From: DASRHK01 sp035650495
GTDB taxonomy: Bacteria > Pseudomonadota > Gammaproteobacteria > Nevskiales > Nevskiaceae
NCBI GenBank assembly: GCA_035650495.1
Contig: DASRHK010000121.1
Location: 1-31,442 of the forward strand
Direction: 5' to 3'
Length of the DNA stretch: 31,442 nt
The notes under the pieces were generated by a model. That model saw only the letters and a list, made by a program, of their open reading frames with translations, had not been told where the DNA came from and searched no databases. This document shows, piece by piece, positions 16,730 to 24,211 of this stretch. Position numbers and translations under genes: made by a program. The stretch's first letter is position 1; each line of letters opens with the position of its first letter.

Positions 16730-16780
16730 CAGCGGCCCCCTCTAGTCTCTACTCCTATGACTGGAACTCTGGAGCGAACC

Positions 16781-17680
16781 GTGACCGCAGAGCAGCACAC
16801 CCGACCGCTGGTGCCCCGGAAAGGCCCGGACTTCGGCTTCGACGGCGACGTGCCGCGCTACTGGCTGGACAACGACGCGTTCAAGAGCCGCTTCTTCGAC
16901 GCGATGTCGCTCCTGTTCCCGGAGGGCGAGAAGTTCTTCATCGCCTGCGTCCGCGATTTTCGCGACGAGATCACCGATCCCGAGCTCAAGCAGCAGGTCA
17001 AGGATTTCATGTATCAGGAAGGCCAGCACGGCATCGTGCACACGGCCTTCAACAACCGCATCAAGGCGCAGGGCGTCGACGTCGACAAGGTCCTGCAGAA
17101 GCAGAAGGACATCATGTTCGGCTTCTTCCGCAAATATTTCTCGCGGAAGTGGACGCTCGGCCAGACCGCTGCGGCCGAGCACATGACTGCGCTGATGGCA
17201 CACGGCTTCTTCTCGAGCGGCATCATGGCGAAGGCCGATCCGCGCGTGCGCGCGATGTACGCGTGGCACGCGATCGAGGAGATCGAGCACAAGGCCGTCG
17301 CCTACGACGTGCTGACGAAGATCGCGAAAGCCGGCTACCTGATCCGCATCCTGTCGTTCATCCAGACCACGTTCACGTTCCCATTCCACGTGTTCATGGT
17401 GATGCGCCACATGTTCAAGGTCGACGGCGTGAAGAATCGCTTCTCGCTGTGGATGAAGGGACTGTGGTGGTTGTACGGGTGGGGCGGGCTGTATCCGCGC
17501 CTGATGCCGCACTATCTCGCGTACTTCGTCCCGGGCTTCCATCCGTGGAAATTGGGCGACATGCGCATCTACGAAACCTGGGAGCGGGCGTTCAAGGAGA
17601 GCAACGGTAACGCGCTGGTCGCGGGCGATGCCGTCGCCGACGCGGAGCTGCAAGCACGAGGCGCCGCGCTCGCAACCTGA
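16781..17680 (+). CDS. Predicted metal-dependent hydrolase (PF10118-like)
   Basis: Member of a widespread but poorly characterised family called predicted metal-dependent hydrolase. Visible conserved blocks are a FxYQEGQHGxVH segment (residues about 81-92), AAEHMTALMAHGFF, and WHAIEEIEHKAVAYDV, a pattern of paired Glu and His residues that recalls helical di-iron proteins. Hydrophobic stretches near the C-terminus may contact membrane. I place the start at the GTG 16781, which has GGAG at 16771-16774 (spacing 6) and yields an N-terminus MTAEQHTRPLVPRK; the ATG at 16757 in the same frame lacks any ribosome site and would add 8 residues. No substrate is proposed. Confidence 0.75.
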   Translation: MTAEQHTRPLVPRKGPDFGFDGDVPRYWLDNDAFKSRFFDAMSLLFPEGEKFFIACVRDFRDEITDPELKQQVKDFMYQEGQHGIVHTAFNNRIKAQGVDVDKVLQKQKDIMFGFFRKYFSRKWTLGQTAAAEHMTALMAHGFFSSGIMAKADPRVRAMYAWHAIEEIEHKAVAYDVLTKIAKAGYLIRILSFIQTTFTFPFHVFMVMRHMFKVDGVKNRFSLWMKGLWWLYGWGGLYPRLMPHYLAYFVPGFHPWKLGDMRIYETWERAFKESNGNALVAGDAVADAELQARGAALAT

Positions 17681-17692
17681 GCGGCAAGTAGG

Positions 17693-17699
17693 TTATAAA
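17693..17699 (+). promoter_or_regulatory. Putative -10 element (TTATAAA)
   Basis: TTATAAA stands out in a GC-rich context 28 bases before the start chosen for the next gene, just after the stop of the hydrolase gene. TATAAA matches the -10 consensus at 5 of 6 positions. No good -35 is visible. It would start transcription inside the hairpin at 17701-17727. Confidence 0.3.
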
Positions 17700-17700
17700 G

Positions 17701-17727
17701 CTCCAGTCCAAGAATTGGGGACTGGAG
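17701..17727 (+). promoter_or_regulatory. Perfect 9-bp hairpin over the ribosome-binding region
   Basis: CTCCAGTCC (17701-17709) is the exact reverse complement of GGACTGGAG (17719-17727), with a 9-base loop AAGAATTGG. The 3' arm ends on the first base of the GTG proposed as start codon, so the stem would bury the purine-rich stretch that could act as ribosome site. There is no T-run, so a terminator is less likely. Confidence 0.5.
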
Positions 17728-19094
17728 TGGCAGCGCATCCGCTTCGCTGGTTCAGGCCCGCGTGTACCGGCGTCCTCATCCTGATCGCGATCGGCACCGC
17801 CGACGCCGCGGCGTCATTCCGCGACAGCGATCGCGGGCGTGAGATCGCCAAGGCGGCAAAGTCGCAAAGCGCGGAGCAGACCTATCAGCAGCTGCTCGCG
17901 CTCGAGCCGGACTTCGCCGGCGATCTCGACTACGACTACCTGCTGGGCACCGCGGCGCTCGATGCCGGTCATCACAGCGCAGCGATCTTCGCGCTGCAGC
18001 GCGCAGTGGCGACCTCGCCGTCGTTCTCCGGCGCACGTTTCGAGCTGGCGCGCGCTTACTACGCGGTCGGCGACAACGAATCGGCGCGCCGCGAATTCCT
18101 GACGCTGCAGGGCGAGCGCCCGCCGCCGGCCGTCGCCGCCGCGATCAGCGAATACCTCGATGCGATCGACCGACGCGCGGCCGCATATCGCCCGCGCTAC
18201 GGCGCGCTGGTCGAAGCCGGCGTCGGCTATGACAGCAACGCCAATGCCGCGACGGACGCGCGCGTTTTCGGCGATCTGGATCTCAACGACCGCAGCCAGT
18301 CGCAAGCGTCGATGTGCTACAGCGTCGACGTCGCAGGGCAGCTCTCGCACCCGATCGCGCCGCGCTGGCGCCTGCTCGCCGACGGCTCCGCGCTCCAGCG
18401 CAATTACCCGAGCGCATCGTATGTGAACACGACGGCGCTGCACGCGGGCGGCGGGCTGGAATGGGATCGCGACAATCTCACGCTCGCCGCATTGATCAGC
18501 GACACGTTCGTCATGCTCGACGGTCGCCGGAACAACAACGCGCCCGCATTCGATCTGTCGACGGTCTATGGATTCGCCAAGAGCTGGCAGCTCGGCTTCA
18601 ACGCGCGCGCTACGGCAATCCGTTTCGCCGATGACTTATCGCTGGAAGACGTCGACAGCTATCTCGGCAGCCTCGCGATCACCAAGACGTGGAATTCGCT
18701 CCCGCGCGTCCAGCTCGCGGCTGCGATCACCGGTGGCAACGAGCATGCGCGCGAGGAAGGATCGCCGTTCGGACGTCGGATGCTCGGTGGGCGACTCTCG
18801 ACGTACATCACGCCGTCGGCATCGGTTCTCGTCACCGCCTCGGCGGCAGTGCTGCACTCGGAGTACGAGGGCCCGTTCTTCACCGGCGACTTCCTGCCGG
18901 GTGGCGATCAGTTCTTCGACACGCGCACCGACACGCAGTACTCCGGGCGGGTCGGCGTGGATTGGAGAGACTTTCCGGCGCGTTACTGGGCGGTTGGGAC
19001 GCAAGTCACATACATCAAGAACCATTCACGCTTAAGCTTGTACGAGTACGACCGGGTCGACGCGGCCGTGATGCTGCGCAGGGAGTTCCGATGA
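17727..19094 (+). CDS. TPR plus outer-membrane beta-barrel protein, DUF560/Slam-like
   Basis: Predicted outer-membrane protein of the DUF560 (surface lipoprotein assembly modulator, type XI secretion) kind. From the GTG at 17727 the 455 residues comprise a signal peptide (about 1-28, ending ADAAA), a periplasmic helical TPR region (about 35-150, LLGTAALDAGHHSAAIFALQ and ARFELARAYYAVGDNESARR as repeats), and a barrel (about 160-455) of alternating hydrophobic strands. The barrel opens with the family-like GVGYDSNANAA and closes with VDAAVMLRREFR, ending in an aromatic-basic pair. The start is uncertain: a TTG at 17715 or codons further upstream are open in frame. The next gene overlaps by 4 bases (ATGA). 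Confidence 0.75.
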   Translation: MAAHPLRWFRPACTGVLILIAIGTADAAASFRDSDRGREIAKAAKSQSAEQTYQQLLALEPDFAGDLDYDYLLGTAALDAGHHSAAIFALQRAVATSPSFSGARFELARAYYAVGDNESARREFLTLQGERPPPAVAAAISEYLDAIDRRAAAYRPRYGALVEAGVGYDSNANAATDARVFGDLDLNDRSQSQASMCYSVDVAGQLSHPIAPRWRLLADGSALQRNYPSASYVNTTALHAGGGLEWDRDNLTLAALISDTFVMLDGRRNNNAPAFDLSTVYGFAKSWQLGFNARATAIRFADDLSLEDVDSYLGSLAITKTWNSLPRVQLAAAITGGNEHAREEGSPFGRRMLGGRLSTYITPSASVLVTASAAVLHSEYEGPFFTGDFLPGGDQFFDTRTDTQYSGRVGVDWRDFPARYWAVGTQVTYIKNHSRLSLYEYDRVDAAVMLRREFR

Positions 19095-20563
19095 GTCGGC
19101 GGCACGGATGGCTGTGGTTGCTGGGCCTCGCGCTTTGCGGCGCCTCGAGCCTCGCGCACGCGGCGGCGGGTCGCCTCCTCTACGTCAACGGCTCCGTGCA
19201 GATCAAGCGCGACGGCGTCAGCATCCCCGGTGCGCGTGGCTTGGCAGTGGAGCCGCGCGACGAGATCTCCGTCGGCCCACAGAGCCGCGCGCAGATCCGC
19301 ATGAACGACGGCGCGCTCATCGCGCTGCAGCCTTCGTCGGTGTTCGTCATCGATCAGTTCAACTTCCCGTCGGCGGAGACGGGTGAGTCCGGCGTCGGCT
19401 CGAGCTTCCTCAAGCTGCTGCGCGGTGGTTTGCGCACGATCACCGGCCTGATCGGCAAGCGCAACGGCGATCAGTACCAGGTCGGCACGCCGGTCGCGAC
19501 CATCGGCGTGCGCGGCACCGATTATCGACTCGCGCTGTGCCAGGCGGATTGCGGCGAGACTCCGGATGGTCTTTATCTCGGCGTCTCCGACGGCAGCATC
19601 GTCGTCTCCAATGGCGCCGGCCAGCTGGTCCTGCTTCACGGCGAGTTCGCGTACGTCGCGGGACCGAGCAGCGCGCCGCAGCTGCTGCTGACGCCGCCCA
19701 AGGTTCTCGAGACGGTGCTGAACGAGGGGCCGAGCGGACCGGGTGAATTCGAGGTCGTGACCGCGGTCGGGCCGGACGACAGCGACTGTCACTGCTCGCA
19801 CGGCGAGAACGACCCGGGTTATCGCGACGTCGTCGTGCCGGGCAAAGTGATGTTCGGCGAGGGCACGCGGTCGCTTGCTTACACCACGTCGTCACCCGCG
19901 GTCGACGGCATCAACGCCGTCGCTGCCGCCGAGTCCGCGCCGCCCGCGAGCTTCAACGCAGAGGGCGCACTGACCGCGTTCCGCGGTCTCGACGGCGGCG
20001 GCACCACCGGATTCCGCGTCGCCGGCGGCGCCGTCACCAACGTCGGTTTCGATCCCGACACCGGCATGCGCTGGGGACGCTGGAGCGAGAGCGCGCAAAT
20101 CGCCGGCGCCGACGTCGATCTCACCAATCACGATCTGCACTGGATCGTCGGTCCGCAGGCGGGAACGTTGTTCGCGCTGGCAACGACCGGGTCGGCGACG
20201 TTCGATCTCGTCGGCAATACCAATCCGACCGACAACCAGGGACACGTCGGCGTGCTCGGCGCGGCGACGCTCTCCGCGAATTTCGCTGCGCAGACGCTCT
20301 CCAATTCGATCAGCCTGTCGATCAACGATCAGGTCTGGACCGCGAGCGGCACTGCTTCGCTGCACTCGCCGTCGCCACTGTTCGCCGGCAGTTATTCGCA
20401 GGTCAACGTCGCGGGCGGCGCGCAGGGCACCGGCACATTCGCCGGGTTCTTCGTGCCGCCGCCGCCGGGCCAGACGACGCCCGCGGGGGCGGGGCTTTCC
20501 TACAACCTGAACAGCGGGGGCACGACCGTAAATGGGTCCGCCGCGTTCGGCCACAAGCATTGA
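19091..20563 (+). CDS. Secreted FecR-domain protein with beta-rich C-terminal half
   Basis: Predicted exported protein of 490 residues. A signal peptide (about 1-25, SLAHAAA) leads into a FecR domain (about 55-195) with the hallmark VGTPVATIGVRGTDYR at 131-146. Unlike FecR anti-sigma regulators there is no cytoplasmic N-terminal domain or membrane helix and no sigma factor gene nearby. Residues about 285-490 contain MRWGRW, DLHWIVG and alternating Gly-rich strands (GTFAGFFVPPPPG, then a closing GSAAFG) that recall the C-terminal barrel of TbpB-like Slam cargo; this is pattern recognition, not proof. Four cysteines lie at 150, 154, 233 and 235 (CHC). GGGAG at 19081-19085 serves the ATG, which overlaps the barrel-gene stop. 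Confidence 0.75.
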   Translation: MSRRHGWLWLLGLALCGASSLAHAAAGRLLYVNGSVQIKRDGVSIPGARGLAVEPRDEISVGPQSRAQIRMNDGALIALQPSSVFVIDQFNFPSAETGESGVGSSFLKLLRGGLRTITGLIGKRNGDQYQVGTPVATIGVRGTDYRLALCQADCGETPDGLYLGVSDGSIVVSNGAGQLVLLHGEFAYVAGPSSAPQLLLTPPKVLETVLNEGPSGPGEFEVVTAVGPDDSDCHCSHGENDPGYRDVVVPGKVMFGEGTRSLAYTTSSPAVDGINAVAAAESAPPASFNAEGALTAFRGLDGGGTTGFRVAGGAVTNVGFDPDTGMRWGRWSESAQIAGADVDLTNHDLHWIVGPQAGTLFALATTGSATFDLVGNTNPTDNQGHVGVLGAATLSANFAAQTLSNSISLSINDQVWTASGTASLHSPSPLFAGSYSQVNVAGGAQGTGTFAGFFVPPPPGQTTPAGAGLSYNLNSGGTTVNGSAAFGHKH

Positions 20564-20570
20564 GAGCCTG

Positions 20571-22682
20571 ATGCGCGCCTCTGTCCTCTGCGGTTTCTCG
20601 CTCGCGCTGGGCCTTGCGGGCTGCAGCAGCGATCACTCGACGACTCCCGTCGCCGCCACGCCGACGCGCACGTTGCAGGGCGCGATCGTCAAGGGACCGC
20701 TCGCCGGTGCGACGGTCGCGTTCTTCCATGTCGATCCGACCGGGCACCCGAACGGCGGTGCAGTGGCGACGGCGACGAGCGACGCGCACGGGCACGTCAC
20801 GGCCGGCCTGCCCGTGAGCGACGAGCCGCTGCTCGCGATGAGCTTCGGCGGCAGCTACGTCGACGAATCGGACGACGCCGGCGGCGACAATCGCCGACAC
20901 ATCACCCTCACCGACGATCAGGGCTTCGAGGCCATCGTGCCGGCGAACGCAACGACCTTCGTGCTCACGCCTTACTCGATGGCGCTGCTGCTGCGCGCGC
21001 GCCGCATCGCCAACGGCGCGAACTTCCTGCCGGTCTACGACGCCGTGCTCCAGCAGGCGACCGACGTGTTCGGCTTCGACCCGACGTCGGTGATCCCGGA
21101 CGATCCGCTCGCGCCGAACCTCGGCGGCAATCCCGACGCGGTGAAGTACGCCTTGCTGCTCGGCGGCGCTGCGTACGCAATCGACTCGATGGCCGTCGAG
21201 CTCGGCGTGCAGCCGAGCTACGAGATCGTCATCGCGTTCATCAAGGATCTGTCGGATGGCCGGCTCGACGGGCAGGTCGACGACACGCCCGTGCTGGTGA
21301 AAGCGGCAGCGCCCGGCGATATCGATCTCAACGACGAGATCCTGCGCTTCCGCAATAACCACTACGCTCTGTACAACGGCCTGCTGTTCTCGCTCAACGA
21401 AGGCGATTGGTCGGCGCCGCCGAACCTGCCGCCGAACCTGCCGCCGTTCGCGGCGGGCGATGCCATCGTCGTCGCGGAGGGCGGCACGGCGACGTCCCTG
21501 GTCGGGGGCGCGAACAGTGTGCTGGCGAACGACCACGACACGGGTGGCGCGGCGCTCACTGCGTCGGAAGTCATGGCACCTTCGCATGGCACCCTCACGC
21601 TGAATCCCGACGGTACCTTCATCTACAAGCACGACGGCTCGGAGACGACGTCGGATCTGTTCACCTACAAGGTCAACAACGGCGCGCTCGATTCGCCGGT
21701 CGCGGTCGTCACCATCACGATCACGCCGGTCAACGATCCCCCGACCGCGCTCGACGACAGCTACGCCGGCACGGAAAGCACGGCGCTGTCGATCCCGGCC
21801 CCCGGTGTTCTGGGCAACGATTCGGATCCGGAGAACACTCCGCTGACGGCGCTGATCCTCGATCCGCCGCTGCACGGCAGCGTTAACCTGAATCCCGATG
21901 GCAGCTTCGTCTACACGCCCGCGGCGAAATTCCACGGGTCCGATCAGTTCACCTATCGCGCCAGCGACGGCGCGGCGTTCTCGCAGCCGGCGACGGTGAT
22001 CATCCGCGTCGGCTCGGTGAACGAAGCGCCGGTCGCCGTCGACGACAGCTACAACGGATTCGAGAACGCGACGCTCTCGCTGGTCGCTCCCGGCATCGTC
22101 GGCAATGACACCGACCCGGACGGCGACTCGCTCACGGCGATGCTGGTGACACCGCCGGCGGTCGGCGGCAATCTCAACCTGAATCACAACGGCAGCATGA
22201 ATTACACGCCGCCGTCGGGCTTCACCGGCCTGGTGACCTTCCAGTACCGCGTCAGCGATGGCGTGGCGCAATCGAACGTGGCGACCGTGCGCATCTCGAT
22301 CCGGCAGAATTCGCCGCCGGTCGCCGAGGATGATTTCTTCGACTACTGTTGTGGGACGCTGGTCGTTCCGGCGCCGGGCGTGTTCGCGGACAACGGCAAC
22401 GGCCCCGATACCGACGCGGATGGCGATCCGATCACTGCGCAGCTGGTAGACCCCCCGCAGTTCGGCACGGTGACGCTCAGCCCGAATGGTGGCTTCGTCT
22501 ACGTCCCCGACAACGACACGACCGACTTCGCCAAGGCATCCTTCGGCGCGGACCAGTTCACCTATCGCCTGAGCGACGGGCACTCGCTCTCGAACATCGC
22601 GACGGTGACGCTGGGCGGCTGCTTCTTCAGAGACGGCAAGGCGTTCTGCTGCTTCGACTGTTGCTTCGACTGCGGGAATTGA
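20571..22682 (+). CDS. Outer-membrane lipoprotein with four Ig/cadherin-like repeats and Cys-rich tail
   Basis: Predicted lipoprotein of 703 residues. The signal peptide ends in the lipobox LAGC (lipidated C18); Ser at +2 favours outer-membrane sorting. Residues 34-95 look like a small carboxypeptidase-regulatory-like beta domain, followed by a helical region to about 280 and a PPNLPPNLPPF linker. Four tandem repeats of about 95 residues (about 295-387, 390-484, 486-579, 581-682) share DDSY, VLGND(x)D, NPDGSFVYTP and FTYRxSDG motifs typical of Big_9/cadherin-like bacterial surface repeats. The last 20 residues hold six cysteines (684, 693, 694, 697, 698, 701). The start at 20571 is 7 bases after the FecR gene; the frame is open to 20532. 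A role in surface adhesion is inferred. Confidence 0.8.
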   Translation: MRASVLCGFSLALGLAGCSSDHSTTPVAATPTRTLQGAIVKGPLAGATVAFFHVDPTGHPNGGAVATATSDAHGHVTAGLPVSDEPLLAMSFGGSYVDESDDAGGDNRRHITLTDDQGFEAIVPANATTFVLTPYSMALLLRARRIANGANFLPVYDAVLQQATDVFGFDPTSVIPDDPLAPNLGGNPDAVKYALLLGGAAYAIDSMAVELGVQPSYEIVIAFIKDLSDGRLDGQVDDTPVLVKAAAPGDIDLNDEILRFRNNHYALYNGLLFSLNEGDWSAPPNLPPNLPPFAAGDAIVVAEGGTATSLVGGANSVLANDHDTGGAALTASEVMAPSHGTLTLNPDGTFIYKHDGSETTSDLFTYKVNNGALDSPVAVVTITITPVNDPPTALDDSYAGTESTALSIPAPGVLGNDSDPENTPLTALILDPPLHGSVNLNPDGSFVYTPAAKFHGSDQFTYRASDGAAFSQPATVIIRVGSVNEAPVAVDDSYNGFENATLSLVAPGIVGNDTDPDGDSLTAMLVTPPAVGGNLNLNHNGSMNYTPPSGFTGLVTFQYRVSDGVAQSNVATVRISIRQNSPPVAEDDFFDYCCGTLVVPAPGVFADNGNGPDTDADGDPITAQLVDPPQFGTVTLSPNGGFVYVPDNDTTDFAKASFGADQFTYRLSDGHSLSNIATVTLGGCFFRDGKAFCCFDCCFDCGN

Positions 22683-22709
22683 CGCGGCGCTGATCGGTTC
22701 CGCCCGGGG

Positions 22710-22738
22710 GTTGGCGCGGCTACAATAGCCGCGCCAAC
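22710..22738. promoter_or_regulatory. Perfect 13-bp palindrome over putative lpd promoter
   Basis: Arms 22710-22722 and 22726-22738 are exact reverse complements with a CAA loop. The -10-like TACAAT (22721-22726, 5 of 6 consensus) sits at the centre, 23 bases before the lpd ATG. It may be an operator overlapping the promoter, a terminator stem for the upstream operon (no T-run), or both. No convincing -35 was seen. Confidence 0.55.
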
Positions 22739-22748
22739 AGGGATCCTC

Positions 22749-24188
22749 ATGAGCGAAAATTACGACGTCGTGGTCATCGGCGGCGGACCCGCCGGTTATC
22801 CGGCCGCGATCCGCGCCGCGCAGCTCGGCTTCAAGACCGCCTGCATCGACGCCTGGCTGAACAAGGACAACACGCCTGCGTTCGGCGGCACCTGCCTGAA
22901 CGCGGGCTGTATTCCGTCCAAGGCCCTGCTCGAATCGTCCGAGCTGTTCCATCGCGCACAGCACGAGTTCGAAGTGCACGGCATCAAGGCCGGCAAGATC
23001 GCGCTCGATCTCGCCGCGATGCAGAAGCGCAAGGACGGCATCTGCAAGCAGCTCACGTCCGGCGTGAAGACGCTGTTCACCGCCAACAAGGTCACCGGCC
23101 TGCAGGGTTGGGGCAAGCTGCTCGGCAAGGGCCAGGTCGAATTCAAGTCGCACGACGGCAAGACGACCCAGACGCTCACCGCCAAGCACATCGTCATCGC
23201 GACCGGCTCGGAGCCGATCAATCTCAAGATCGCGCCGCTCGACGGCAAGAACATCGTCGACTCTTGGGGCGCGCTCGACTTCTCGGAAGTGCCGAAGCGC
23301 CTCGGCATCATCGGAGCCGGCGTGATCGGCGTCGAGCTCGGCAGCGTATGGCAGCGGCTCGGCTCGCAGGTCGTGATCCTCGAAGCGCTGCCGACCTTCT
23401 TGCCGATGGTCGACCAGCAGATCGCCAAGGATGCGCTGCGACAGTTCACCAAGCAGGGCCTCGACATCCGGCTCGGCGCGAAGGTGCTGACCGGCAAAGC
23501 GTCGAAGAGCGGCGTCGCCGTCGAATACGAAGCCGAAGGCCAGAAGAAGACCGAGGAGTTCGACAAGCTCATCGTCGCCGTCGGCCGCCGGCCGTTCACG
23601 CAGAATCTCGGCGCCGACGCCGCGGGCGTGAAGCTCGACGAGCGCGGCTTTGTGAAGATCGACAAGAACTACAAGACCTCGGCCGCAGGCATCTACGCCG
23701 TGGGCGACGTGACCGGCGGTGCCATGCTCGCGCACAAAGCGATCGAGGAAGGCGTCGCGCTCGCCGAGCAGCTGGCGGGCCAGAAGACCGAGGTGAATTA
23801 CAATGCGGTGCCGTCGATCATCTACACCACGCCCGAGATTGCCTGGGTGGGCAAATCCGAAGAGCAGGTGAAGGCCGAGGGCATCGAGTACAAGACCGGG
23901 GCCGCGCCGTTTGCAGCGAACGGGCGCGCGAAAGCGTTGGAGCAGCAGGTGGGGAGCATCAAGATGATCGCGCACGCCAAGACCGGGCGGATCCTGGGCA
24001 TTCACATGACCGGGCCGTACGTGTCGGAGCTCGCGGCCGAAGCGGTGCTCGCGATGGAGTATGGGGCGACCACCGAGGACATTGCGCTGACCATGCATTC
24101 GCATCCGACACTGTCGGAGTCGTTCCATGAAGCGGCGCTCGCGGTCGAAGGCCACGCGATCCACATCGTCAATAAACCAAAGAAGTAA
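22749..24188 (+). CDS. lpd: Dihydrolipoyl dehydrogenase (E3)
   Basis: FAD flavoprotein that reoxidises the dihydrolipoyl arm of 2-oxoacid dehydrogenase complexes with NAD+. The 479-residue chain starts with the FAD-binding GGGPAGYPAAIRAA, has the redox-active pair C49 and C54 (GGTCLNAGCIPSK), an NAD-binding GAGVIGVELGSVW, the second FAD segment GIYAVGDVTGG, and the C-terminal active-site HPTLSE (H452, E457). Its likely partners are SucA and SucB encoded about 10 kb upstream. It has its own promoter-like palindrome and is followed 23 bases later by a YfaZ-like gene. The ribosome site is weak (AGGGAT at 22739-22744). Confidence 0.98.
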   Translation: MSENYDVVVIGGGPAGYPAAIRAAQLGFKTACIDAWLNKDNTPAFGGTCLNAGCIPSKALLESSELFHRAQHEFEVHGIKAGKIALDLAAMQKRKDGICKQLTSGVKTLFTANKVTGLQGWGKLLGKGQVEFKSHDGKTTQTLTAKHIVIATGSEPINLKIAPLDGKNIVDSWGALDFSEVPKRLGIIGAGVIGVELGSVWQRLGSQVVILEALPTFLPMVDQQIAKDALRQFTKQGLDIRLGAKVLTGKASKSGVAVEYEAEGQKKTEEFDKLIVAVGRRPFTQNLGADAAGVKLDERGFVKIDKNYKTSAAGIYAVGDVTGGAMLAHKAIEEGVALAEQLAGQKTEVNYNAVPSIIYTTPEIAWVGKSEEQVKAEGIEYKTGAAPFAANGRAKALEQQVGSIKMIAHAKTGRILGIHMTGPYVSELAAEAVLAMEYGATTEDIALTMHSHPTLSESFHEAALAVEGHAIHIVNKPKK

Positions 24189-24211
24189 GACTTGAAGACA
24201 GGAGAAGCTGC

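Noticed and set aside
14793..16745. A 650-codon open frame overlapping the dehydrogenase-cytochrome gene in another plus-strand frame
   Set aside because: Arg/Gln/Ala-rich translation without motifs; the overlapping frame has a signal peptide, propeller motifs and two heme sites.
21460..22620. Repeats in the lipoprotein gene as a mobile or recombining DNA repeat
   Set aside because: Similarity is at protein level (Ig-like domains); the DNA copies have diverged and show no flanking element features.
20403..24164. A 1253-codon open frame on the minus strand opposite the lipoprotein and lpd genes
   Set aside because: Same shadow effect; low-complexity Arg/His/Asp composition, no domain, and it crosses several well-supported plus-strand genes and a promoter region.
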